NCBI GenBank assembly: GCA_020091685.1 | Contig: CM034591.1 | Coordinates: 29,719,555 to 29,783,554, forward strand | Source: Lutjanus erythropterus | Taxonomy: Eukaryota; Chordata; Actinopteri; Lutjaniformes; Lutjanidae | Direction: 5' to 3' | Length of the DNA stretch: 64,000 nt | Shown: in pieces, positions 40,501 to 53,205 of the stretch | How the letters are laid out: every line of letters begins with the position of its first letter | Numbering within the stretch: position 1 is the stretch's first letter | Translations under genes and position numbers: made by a program | Notes under the pieces: generated by a model | Seen by the model: the letters and a program-made list of their open reading frames with translations, nothing else | What the model was told of the DNA's origin: nothing | Database searches by the model: none

Positions 40501-41970
40501 GGTTCAAAGCAACAAGTGAGGGAGTAAAGTTGTTGGATTGGGTTCAGATTTGCTGATTTTATTTATAGATTTTATAAAATTCTGTGTTTCCCCTATCCTG
40601 GTCCTCAGAGGTTGCTGCCCTGCATGTTTTAGATGTTTCCCTGCTCCAACACACCTGATTCACATGATCAGACAAAACAGAAGCAAATGAGAAAAACATC
40701 TTTAACACCTGAGTGAAATACATGCATATATAGAGACAACACAAGCAATTAATGTACAGAAACACTGTCTAACATAACAAAGATTCTGATCTCTGATCTC
40801 TGATTCTGAAGCTAATGGCTAGATCTTGCGTCCTGGAAGAGTATTAGGGCCAAGCACATGGAAAAAAACTGAGAGGGGAAAGATGTTTTTTTTTTCTCAT
40901 TTTGAATTTGGAGAATGAAGTTGAAAAGTTGAGAATAAAGTCTAACTTCAGTTTTAGTCCCAGAAAAAATAAATCAGGAGGAGGAGGAGGGGTGAGGACA
41001 AAATTGCAATGTTAAGAACAGTGTTTCCTAACTTTTTTTTCTGGGGACCCACTTTTGAAAAATGATAAACAATCATGACCCATTTTACAATGGGCCCCAT
41101 CAGTAAATCAGTTCATTTGTGCATAAATTAACATTCTTGACCATTTTTACTGCCATTTTTGCATCACTTGTTTGTGTCCCACTGAGACCTATATTGGGCA
41201 CAAATCTTAAATCTTGGACATTTTGTGAAATACACTGTTTTGCTGAGAGTCTTGTTTGCCCACTTGCTGTTTCCGTTTCCAGTCTTTATGGTTAAGCTAA
41301 GCTAACTGTTTGCTGGCTGCCTCAATTTTGATATTGTGGCAATAATGTAGAGATGACTCTTGGTGCTTTGATAAAATATTACCACAATGAGATTTTTCAT
41401 AAATGATCATCAGTAATGCAGATATAATGACTAAGTGGGTAAAGGCAAATAATAGAACAGCTAGAACTGTCTGGTAAGTTCAGAAAATCACATCACTTTA
41501 CTATAATGCAGCTATTAACACCAGGAGAAGACAACACTTGTGACATATCACAATAAAACAATATCTAGTCGATATCTAGTCTCATAACATGATATTGATA
41601 TAATATGAATATATTGGATATTTAAATATGCCAGTGGTATTGATCTTCATGTCTAACTCTCATTTAGATAAACTTATTCTATTTAATCACACCACATCCT
41701 TACTGTGCATATCCAAGCAAAACCCAGTCACTCTAAAATACATGCCAACATACAGTATGACATATTTAAGTATCCTCCAAACTATGCATCAGTATTCATA
41801 CTATGTGTTCACACCATGTGTTCAACACTATTACTTGTTTGTCCCTATCTAATCATTTAACACACCTGCACAACATTCATGTCTAAGTACACACCACACA
41901 TTCTGATAACATATATATTTCTCAACTGCGCATGTCTAAATACACACATTCTGACTGTGCAGGTCACACA

Positions 41971-42051
<81 letters not shown>

Positions 42052-45000
42052 AAACCTCATGTCGGCTTTGAGACACAGTTCGCCGGCTGGCCCTCGCTGT
42101 CCCGCGCTCTCTGACGGGCTCTTAATGGTAAACTAACAGATTGTAAACATGCTGCTAGCTCTCTCTCTTTCTCCGCTCTCTATATTAATCACTCTCTTTC
42201 TCTCTCTCCATCTCCTTCTTTCTCTTCTTCCCTCACCTCTTTCACTTCCCTCTCACCCCTGCTTGCTTCATCCTTCCCTCTCTATCCCCATCCCTTCTTC
42301 CCTTTCCTCTCTCTCTCTCCCTCCCTCTCTCTTGCTTTTCCTGGGGTATTTTTTAAACAATGTGTCCTTCATGTACGGTTGGTTACGGGGTGTACAGAAG
42401 GACATCATTAGCGCTGGTGGTTAAGCTGTAATTTACACCATTACCGAGGTAGGGGCCATTTTTATTGCCTAGTAAATTTCAGCTCTGAAATATTTAGACC
42501 ATATGGCTCAATTTGTGTAATAACCTTAATTTCCAAGCACCCTTCAGCTCCCTTCAGCGCCGGCTGTTGTTGGCGGATGGCAGAGTGGTGTGTGTACACA
42601 TTCATATGTGTGTGCACGGTTTGGGGTTTGGAGCACTCACACACACACGCATACACATACACAGAAACATGGACATGGCATAAATGTTAACGCATACTCT
42701 TACATACACATTACACACGCTGTCGTCCACACACTCTCACTGATGCATTCATTCACACACACTGATACACACGCCCGCGCGCACATACACACGTATGTAT
42801 GCATGGCGGTAGCAGATTAATAGGGTGTCAGCTTGTGTTTGGGTGAGGGAGCGTCAGGCGTCGGCCAGATGGTTCTCAGGGATGATGACTGTCAGGGGTC
42901 CTGCTCTGATCAATGGGATGTATTAATACAGCACACACGCACATGCATTCATGCACGCACACATTGTTGAACGTACACACACACAAACAAAAATATGTTA
43001 TGCATGCACGCAGGCACACACGCAACTATATTCAGACATATGTATCCACACAGAGTAACACACACACAGACACACACATATGTATGCACGTGGTCTAACT
43101 TCACCAGTGATCCCAAGGGCCACAGTGTAACATCTGGAAGAGCCAGGGGAGGGAGGAAAGGACAGAAGAGTAAAGGAGGAGAAAGAGGGAGGTGGTAGTG
43201 AGGGAAAATCAGGAGGTAGGAGGATTTAAAAAGTGGATGGAGGGGGAAAAGATCAGGGACAGATGCATGGGAGGGGAGAGGAGTGACTGGAGGGGGGGAA
43301 AGGAGGTGCAACGAGAGCATGGGAAGAGATAGGTGACTGAGGAGGTGTACAGAGGGGTTAAAGGTGGAAGAGGTTAAAGAAGGTGCTGAGAGAAGATGGA
43401 AAAGAAGAGCTGGGAAAATTAAGGGTGGGGCCGAAGATGTAAAACAAAGAAGGGATGGAACAGGTAGAAAAATGTAGAAGGTAGTGAAGGATGTGAGCAG
43501 AAAAAGATCAGCGAAAAAGAAAGAAAGGGTGAAAGGCTAAAGAGAGAAGAGATGAGGACAGGTGCATGAAACAAACAGAATTTTAGTTGCACGCTGAAGC
43601 CATTGCTCAGAATCTGATGAAAGCAAATGAACTTTTGCATGGAGAGAGAAGTCCTGAGAAGGAAAATACACACAGTCCCTGTGTAAAAAACAGAGCTGAA
43701 TGGAGGGATGGAATTAGGTGAAACAAGAAGGAAAACAGAGTAAAGAATGAACACCAAGAAGATGAAATTTACGAGAACAGAGAAGAGAAAACATAAAGCA
43801 AAAGAAAAGTAAGGGAACCACGATGCAAGAACCGTGACTTGACAGGACTGTTTGAGTGACTAACATGTCTGTCAGAAAGGTGTAAAGCATGGAGAGTGGA
43901 TGCGTGTGTGTGTGTGTGTTTGTGTGTGTGTGAGACTGTATGTGCCAGGCGGCGCGCAGGGGTCTAGTGAGGCAGGCCGCCTGCGCTTCGTACCCTCATT
44001 CCGTCCGATTGCCATGACGACCCCATTAATCAGCCAAGCTGGCACAGAGCAGGGTTCCCAGCCCAGCCTGAGATCAATACACGCACAAATACACACATAC
44101 CAAATGGACACACACGCACGCACACACACACACACAAAAACAATACATCTACAAATTAATAAAATTTAATGAAGAAAAGAAGAAGTAGATTAGTGAGCGT
44201 TAAGGAAGGAAAAAAGTTAACTAATGAAGAAGTGAAGCTAAACAATAGAAGAGTTACGGTCTTAATGTCACTTCTGAAAATCTTTTCTTAAAGGGTTTTG
44301 AAAAAAAATTAAGATGTTCCTGTATTTTACAATCAATTTTCTACAATAAATGAGAATCTACTGCAGGACTTGCTGCTAAAATTTTAACCCTTTGTACCTG
44401 TAATAATTTTAAACCTGATTTACATGTTAGCATTAAAAAATATAGCTCCCATGAAGTTTAACCAGCCTGTCCATTAGCGATTAGCAATATCTTCATCCCC
44501 CCCCCCACCTCTTCCCATCCTCTCAAGTCTTAGCTCAGAGATGTGGGCAAGCAGCAAATTTACTACATTACATAAGTTTCATAAGTTCCCTACATCAAAT
44601 AAAGAAAATAAACTAACAAAGTGCAAAGAAATTAAATATTTTCACACCTGTTTTCCTTTTTAGAGAAATAAAACCGATCACCCTCTGAATTCAAGTTTCT
44701 CTCCTTTACCGAAGTAAGACGAGCTTAATTGGCTCATTAACTCCTCGTAAAACACACTTCATTCAAACTTCACAGAAAAACATGTAAAACTCACCATAAC
44801 CACCACTGTTAGTCTGGCCACTGTCCCAACAATCACCTGCTCTGGTTTGATCGAATTAAATCTTTAATTCACCACTCGAAAAAAGTGCAAAGAGTCTGTC
44901 TCTCTAGGCTGATAACCTCTCACTCCTCATCCAGCTCACTGCACTCCTGGGTGTGGGTGTGTATTGTGCTGCTGGATGAGAGCAGACAATTACATTAGCA

Positions 45001-46348
45001 AAATTAAATTACCAATATCGCCCCCAAAATCGGCCAAAAACACCCAACCAGTAATGGATTCAGCTCATCGTCCACAGGTAATATATTGTGTCTAAAACAG
45101 ACTTTGCTGCTGACCCTGTCCACAGCAGGTAGGTAACTGTTTATCGATTCACACCTCATACAAGATACCTAGATTACAGATAGATAAGATTATAGATTAT
45201 AATTTTCCTTTTAACAAATTGTTTGTTGTTTAATTCTTAAATGTCTACTTTGCCTTTTGTGTCAAACATCCATTCAACATCAAACAAAATTTTGGGCTGC
45301 GTATTGTTAACCAGCATAAAGTCGAGACACAAATGTTACTTAATCTTATACAGCTCGCTCTTTTCAAGTTTGCAAAGAACTTTCTCATTTTCACTTTCTT
45401 TGTGTATTCCTAAACAATGGAGCGCATGTGGTGAAGGCAACCTCGTGACAAATGACCGCCACCAAAATAAGTCTATGCCATGTCAATGAGCCTCTCACAC
45501 ATACACAAACTCACACACACACACACAAACAGAGTGCTCCATATCAATGAGAAGGTTAAAGGTCTCCATTTACATCTTGTATTAATTATGAGTGACAAGC
45601 CAAAGGTCACAGAGGGAGAAGAGGCCACTTGTATGGACAGAATATAGATCTATACCTCTACCTCCTCTCCCTCTTTCGTGCTCCACCCTGCTTTCCCTAT
45701 CTATCACTCTGTCTCTCCCCCCTCATGTTCCTTCACTTGTGTTTTCCCCCCACCCTCCGTGCTCGCTTTTGGTGTCGCTCATTCTTGCTCTCTTTTCTTT
45801 TCTCTCATCTTCACTATTAACTGAATTGTTCTTTCTACAGAAAATCTGTCTCTCTGTCTTTTGCTTTTTCCTATGGCTCTTTGCCTTTTCTTCCTCTCTC
45901 TCCTTCTTTAAATGGATAAGTACAGCATGTAAGTAAAAATTTCAGATATTAATGTACACACACATATAAAGGTGTATGGTGGTGTGCAGGGAGGATGCCA
46001 GCCACAGTTGGTCAATTTCCCATGGCAGTTTTGGGTGAACCCTGCTTACTGAGCGGCCAACTCATATTGAAACTAGATTACCAACAGTAGTATATGTGTT
46101 TGTGTTTGCTTATGTGTCTCTGTGTGTTTGGTTTGAGGGGGGTTGCTTATAGTTATTCCCTGTGTTGGAAATTCAGGCATAACACAGAATTGTGGCTAGG
46201 GCCCCAGAGAATAGCAGGCCATGGGCAGTGTGTGTGTGTGTGTGTGTGTGTATGTGTTTCTGTCTTCAGGCCCCTCACTGGCAAACAGATGGCACCAGCA
46301 CCACAGGTAGAGTCCAAATTTCTTCACATGCATCACAAATGACAATAG

Positions 46349-46398
<50 letters not shown>

Positions 46399-46401
46399 GC
46401 A

Positions 46402-46437
<36 letters not shown>

Positions 46438-46613
46438 ATTATACATATTGATAATATACTTTTTAAACTTTATTTTTCATGACTGGGAATTCTACACATC
46501 TGCCTTTTACCTGTTTGAGTATGTTTCAGTTATTTCAACACTGGATCAATGAGGAGACTCTCCTCACAGATAAATGTAGGCGTGCTTCAATCATCCAACA
46601 TTCACTGTGAGTG

Positions 46614-46658
<45 letters not shown>

Positions 46659-49600
46659 ACGCATGTATTATGTGTGCATTTACCTCCACAGTGAGTGCAG
46701 TAACAGCAGTTGAGTTGAGCGTTGGGTCCTGTTGGTGCTTCTTGTAAACCAGTCTATAATGGGAAATGAGACCGTTGGGCTGCCTCGGTTCACTCCATTT
46801 CAGATGAGCTGAGTACGCACCTGTCCAAGCATGTGGTTCTGTTACTGTGGTTCAATTCAAGATTATAATAATACCAGTTTTAATGTGACTTGGTGAACTC
46901 ACCAGTGGCTGTGGCAGTGGGAGGGGCCATATCTTGTGGTTCTGCCTGCAAGGTCTGAGCTAAAACCCATGGACTCACAGCTGAGCCTTTGGAGTTGTGG
47001 GCACGAACCCTGTACTGGAAGTAGCTGAAGGGTCGCAGGGCGGGACTTGCATCAAAAAATTCCAGCGGTCCTTTGGACCAGATGAAAACCAGCAGCTCCT
47101 CCTCTGTTCCTACTGGACGCCTATAATAAAATTAACACTTGGAGCAATCATTCATCACTGTTTATTCCTTATAACCCAAATAAAAAGTATAAAAGTCTAC
47201 TTTTTAAATATGTTTTAATGTATTTAAAATTAATATATTAAAAGAAGTGGTTGAATTATATTGAAACCACTTTTCGTATATGAAAACCTTAACTTAACAT
47301 ATGCTTGAGTCTAGTTGAGGTGGCGCCATAGATGGCTGCCTCAGTTTTGTCCCAGTGACACCGTCTCTCATATCCCTCTACACCCTCTACAAGTCAACAC
47401 ACCTGACAACACATTACATTAACACACATCTCTTGGACTCTTAGACTCTATCTTGCATGTTGCAAGTATTCTTTAAGATAATACTGTGAGCTTCACACAT
47501 TCCCTAATATTTTGCATATTCTCCTCCATAAACCTGCACAGCACCACCATCTATATGAATAACATTTTTACCTCCATATTCAATTCAATTTTTTATTTTC
47601 TATTTATGCTTTTTTGACTTACAGTACTTGTTGCTTATCTTTAATTATATTTCTCATACCATGCTTGTTTGTTATGCACCAAAATACCACAATTTGTTTG
47701 TGAGACCGACTTAAATAATCAAGAAAGTATTATTCTTTTGACAGTTCTTTCAAGTTTATCAAGGAATCTACTCAAATAGTACACTATTTTAAAATCATAC
47801 TTTTGGTGTCTTTTTGCACCTGAACTGAAAGTATATTGACATTTACTTTTAATGCATTTGTAATATCTTTAAAATGTAATTGAATTATCATCAAAACCAA
47901 AAAGGTGCTTTCAAGTATGTTATCTTCAAGTATTTGAGTATATTTTAGTGTACTGAAAATACGCACACTTGTTTGCACGGAATTAAAATAAAAAATGTAA
48001 AATCACGTCTTTAGCATTGTGTGTAAGTCATTGGCTGATGCAAGCAACCTGATGTCTTGGTAAGTCCTTTTGTCTGTGATTATGTAGGGCTTCAGGTGTG
48101 AGCGTGAGAGAGAGAGAGAGAGATTTTCCTATTTTATCCAAGTCGCTGTCTGCCTGAGTCTGATCATGCCAGGTGTGTCAGCGTGTGTGTGTGAACCGCT
48201 ATGCTAATGTGTGTTTCCTGAGGACTTAAAGGGCTTAGTCTGGTCTGACCCTGCATACAGATCACACAGTCTTTGGTCAACAAGCAGACCACGACCTTCA
48301 GCACGCATTAATACACACGCGCAGACGCACACACACAAAGTATGTAGATTGGTAAGCAGAGATTTACCTGAAGCCACATCACCAAAACTTTTATGCTTTT
48401 CTGTAGCATAAAATGTAAATATGTAAATATGTATATGTATATTATACGGTATGTATGCACAGGATCTGTGTATGTGATGCATATGTGTTAGTTATGGTTC
48501 ATTAGTGTCGTAGTGACAGACTGAAGTTGAAAACACACTGTGCAAATGGCAGACAGCCATTTTGAAGCCTCACATTTGGTTTTATAGGGGTAGCCTTCTT
48601 GTCTTTTCAACAGGAAGCCTTCATCCTTTCAACAGGAAATAAAGGCAGCCTGCATGGCTACAACGTTTCTTGTATTAAACAGTACACTAAAATATGTTTC
48701 TGAAAACATTTTTAGCGAGAAACAGGCATACCAGAATGCTGATCCATATTTGAGGAACACTGCCTGGTTTGACAGTTTGATCTGAGTTGCGGAACCAGAA
48801 AGTTCATGGCTGCCATCTGGTTGCAATTTTTCTCATATCACAGCTAAACAGCGCAATAAAATATGTTTTAGCCAAAAAATAGGTAATGCTGTAACAGAAT
48901 CTTGATTTATATTTGATCAGCACTGTCTAGTTTGAAAGTTTAATCTGAATTTCATGAGTCCTGTGTGTTGCACTGAACAGACCCACTGAGAATGATATGT
49001 GAACCACACAGCAACCTGAAGCATACACTACTTTACTGTCTTTATAAGGGATCATGTACAGTGAGCATGTCATTATTGTGAATTAAACCCAAACAAGGTG
49101 ATGCAGGATCCCACCGTGACATGTTGGGGTCTTGAGTCACCCTGAAGGGGTTTAATTTACAGTAATAACCTGCTCACTGTACATTATCTTGCTTATTACA
49201 CAGTTACTCACATCAAAAATCTGACACAAAACATTCATTTAAAATGATTTTAGTGAAGTAAAAATGATATTATTTCTCCCTCAGAATCTTTGATCAGAAC
49301 TCTATCCATAGCAATGAGCTGTTATCCATAACACTGGTTTATTAGTCACAGCAATGGCCTGCTATTGAGAAATACCTGCCACCAGAAAGAATGAAGGTTG
49401 AAGGCACTTCTGCATTAGTGGAATAATATACGGTCTGTGGTCATGAGCCAAATGACAGCTGATTAGGTGTTTGTGCCAAATGGGGTGTGGCAGTGGGAGT
49501 GACCTATAACAAAAGGCACATAACTTCTAAATGGATTAACGTAACATGACCAAACCGTTTGTCGAAGACTCTTGTAGGAGGCATCACTGCATTCAGCAGA

Positions 49601-52600
49601 GTTCCTTTTTTAATAGTGACCATTAAACATGCCTCCTTCACTTAAGTCGAACCCCCTTCCATAACAGTGTTGTTGTAGACACCTGTGGGTGGCGTCTCTG
49701 GACTCAGAGTTGTGGGTTATTCTTGCCCCCTATACTTGAGCCACAGAGGTTGTGTGCTTGTGAGGTTGTGTGTGTGTGTGTGTGTGTGATTGGATGCACA
49801 CATGGATGCATACACTGTGATAATAGCTACTGCAAATTTCATGCTTGTTAAGTGTTTCCAGCACCTTGTTGAATCCACACTACAAGTACTGGTATACATA
49901 ATAAAGCAGACGCTGGTCGTCAGTGTACTGCGTATGCAATGCACTTTCCTTTGTTGTATTTGTGTATGTATACAATATATACAGTGTGTTTTGGTGTGCA
50001 CGTATGTTACCTGTATATATGGTAAGATGTGATGAGTCCATTGGGTTTTTGGGGGGGAGACCAGTGGATCTCCAGGACATTGGCTCCAGCTGCCTTTACT
50101 GTGGGGGGCTGCAGGCCTTCTGGGGCAGTTTCTAAAGTCCGAGCATACACACCCTCTCCAACGCCACACCCCTCTACAAGAGACAAAACAGGAGCAATTT
50201 GTCACAAAACACACACATTTCTAAGAGCATGTCTTCAGTGCATTTATTTCTTTTATAATAATGGAACAGATCAGATCAGTAACATAACTTAAAGGAAAAG
50301 TGGATTCTACCATGCCAGAGGAAAAAGAACATTAGCTACAGATAACCATCTTTGTTTTATGATTGGTTAGCCACAGACATCATAGGTCTTTTCACACCTT
50401 GCATCTCATGATGCAGTAGATAAACATCATCAGATGCATCAAGGTGTCTTTAGCATCGGGATTCAAATTTGTGAATAAATGCTTTAACCCCTCTCAAACT
50501 TTGAATTTAACTGCTTTCTCACTTTTTTCTAGTGATGCACATTTCAGTGAGCAGCTCTGCAGAGGACAGTGTTCAGGATTATAGAACTTATCACAGAGAA
50601 AAGCCAGTCAAACTGCATGTCAACCATAGATGCCGTGCTGTTATGTACAGCAGTTTCTCTCATTCATTTCCACAGTTTTACAGTGTATTAGGTTTTTATT
50701 TAGTTCCACAATTTGTTTTTTACGGTGCCCGACTAATTGTAAATCTCAAATACTTACCAATTTGACAGGCCTGCACTCTGATGTAGAAGGTGGTAAATGG
50801 CTCGAGACCTGTCACAGTAAGATGCAGGTCTTGCCCAGCATTATACATTGTGGCTCTTCCACTTTCTGGATGTAACAGGATGTTGTAGTTTACAGGCTGG
50901 CGGGTGATGAGCTGAGCTGTGGAAATGGAGAGAGACACACAGGATATTACCTGAACTTAGTGTTAGAGCTTTAGTTAGTCATTACATTACACTTCATCAA
51001 TCCAGACACACCAAGCTGGCCATAAAAACATTGTTTATAACAAAAAGTGCACTACAATGAGTTATCTTAAATTATCTTGGTATATTAAAAATATTTTAAC
51101 CACTTTACCTTGCTGTCAGACAGACTTTTATAACAGGAAACTACCATTACGTACGCCAAATATCGTTCCTTCCAAACTCCTTTGGCAATTTCAACCGCTG
51201 CTCTGATTGGTGTTTGTTGTGATATTTTGTGACTTTGGTTAATCCAAAGTTACCCTTTAAAACGCTGAAGTCTGCCTAAAACACAGACCAGCAGGCTAAA
51301 ATTTCTGTTTTTGAGTCTGGTGGCTTTGGAGTGAGTTTATATAATGATAATGTCCTGTCAGAAAAGTCTGTCTAATTTAGATTTTTTAAGTAGGCCTTTT
51401 TAGGTAGATAAAATACATTTTGCTGCTGACCCTGTTCATAGCAATACATTATTTAGCTTCCTATGGCGGTACTTCTGCTGCTTCTCCAAACTAGGGGCAT
51501 GCTGACTGCCATCTATTACAGGTAATACACTGACTATAGATAAGAAACTCATTCAACACTACTTCAAAAAAATCCCAGCTATCCTTTTAACATGTTTAAG
51601 TCACTGTCTGGTTCAAATAGCAAAGATGGTATTCAGCCTCAACACAAAAGACTCTACTATACACATAATAACACAGAAAGGTTGTTGATTATGATGGTTT
51701 CTTCTGTTTTAAGGTAAATTAAGATTTTAATTCACTATTTATAAGCACAGTCAAGAATGTCTTACTCCATATCACATACTGAATATTTTGAAACATGGTC
51801 ATGTTAGGTATTTTTTTTAATGTAGTTAAAACCAGATGTTTGTATTTGATCATTTAAAGTTGTATATGAATAAATGCATGCAACAATATGCACAGTATAT
51901 CATTTCCTACAAGTACACATGCATATATTTGTTCATATTTTTGTTTTTTCACTGACTTGCCTTCACAATCCAGCCACTGTGGTCTCACAACCAGACAAAA
52001 ACACACAAATGTATACATACAGAAACACCCACACAGATACACACACACACGCGCCTAGACTTTGTTAATATTCTCACCGGAGGTTTTTCCATAATTCAGG
52101 CCAACTGTATTGTGATGGGTTATTCAACATTCATGAACTCTGGATATCTCGAGAACGAACTGATTACTAGACAAATGAAAGACTTCAATTATTCACCCCC
52201 CAACTCACATATGCACACATGCACCTACACACACCTCTGACTTCAGCACATGGAGCTTTTTATATGAGCACACTCTGGCTGCATTTCATACACTTTCACA
52301 CAGTATACACGCACACACACCCATGCACGCACGTGCACACATACACATACACACAGGGGTCACAATGCATCTCTCTCTGATCAGTATGTATCAGCCACAG
52401 GAGCTTAATTGTCACTGTGATATTTAAGTTCTATTATTTACAACCAATCAACTGCTTTGACATCATCAATTTCATACACATGATGCCCATAATTACAGAT
52501 GAACTCATGTCCACTTACATACAACAACAACCATCCACACATGCAAAGTGCTCTCACACACAAAGACAGACACAAGCACCACGGTGGAGGAATTGATCCT

Positions 52601-53146
52601 AGAGTAAATGTCTTTTTAATAGCCATACGTCATTGCTTTGGCACAATGTATGCATATGAAGACACAAACACATGAGCATGTACATACACACAGAGAGATA
52701 CACAGTCAGAGGGACTCGCACGCACACAAACACATACACACACAAGTCGAAAACACTCCAGACTCTGGGCTCAGGGAGTTAACCAAGCGTGAGAACCCAG
52801 CCGATATTTCCTCACCTTTAAAATCAACCCGTAATGACGATAGAATAGGCCTGCCTATGGAAATGTCTCCACAGTGATGTGCACACACACATATGCACAC
52901 ACAGATATGCACACACTCAAATACACATGTATAAAGATGCATGCATAAACACTATACAGAAACGAAAGACACACACACCCACACACACGACAAAGTGAAG
53001 TGTCTTTGCTAGTTGGCCCTATAAGCGGTTTCTGAGATAGGAAATCAGCCTAATGAGAGAGTAATAGTCAATGATAGATGGGTTAGGGCAGACAATCACT
53101 GCCCCATAAGCATGAAACTCAGCCCTGAGTATGCTCATGTAAACCT

Positions 53147-53205
<59 letters not shown>

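Larger units (their letters stand above)
33033..46683 (-). other. USH2A: Largest USH2A intron in the window (13.65 kb)
   Basis: Alternates four kinds of DNA. (1) Microsatellites. (2) Purine tracts on + at 33085-33245, 34290-34660, 36170-36300, 39830-40100 and 43130-43560. (3) Dispersed repeats (35114-35679, 38639-38735, 40583-40672). (4) Non-repetitive islands that could be regulatory, at about 36640-36810, 37575-37715, 40105-40235, 42060-42165, 42340-42600, 42800-42935 and 43950-44075. The frame LTVE-GSVLEATVYGL spans the intron, so no coding exon is missing. Confidence 0.75.
47121..50010 (-). other. USH2A: USH2A intron (2.9 kb)
   Basis: Contains an approximate tandem duplication at 48686-48955, an inverted-repeat element at 49054-49184, (GA)n at 48107-48122 and (TG)n at 49767-49788. 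No exon seen. Confidence 0.75.

Noticed and set aside
41965..42049. Repeated units that could be mistaken for a CRISPR-type array
   Set aside because: Plain (CA)n microsatellite without spacers; the genome is vertebrate.
45570..45620. AAAGGTC half-sites that could suggest a nuclear-receptor (ESRRG) response element
   Set aside because: Single half-sites without the TCAAGGTCA core or a proper repeat; too short to support a call.
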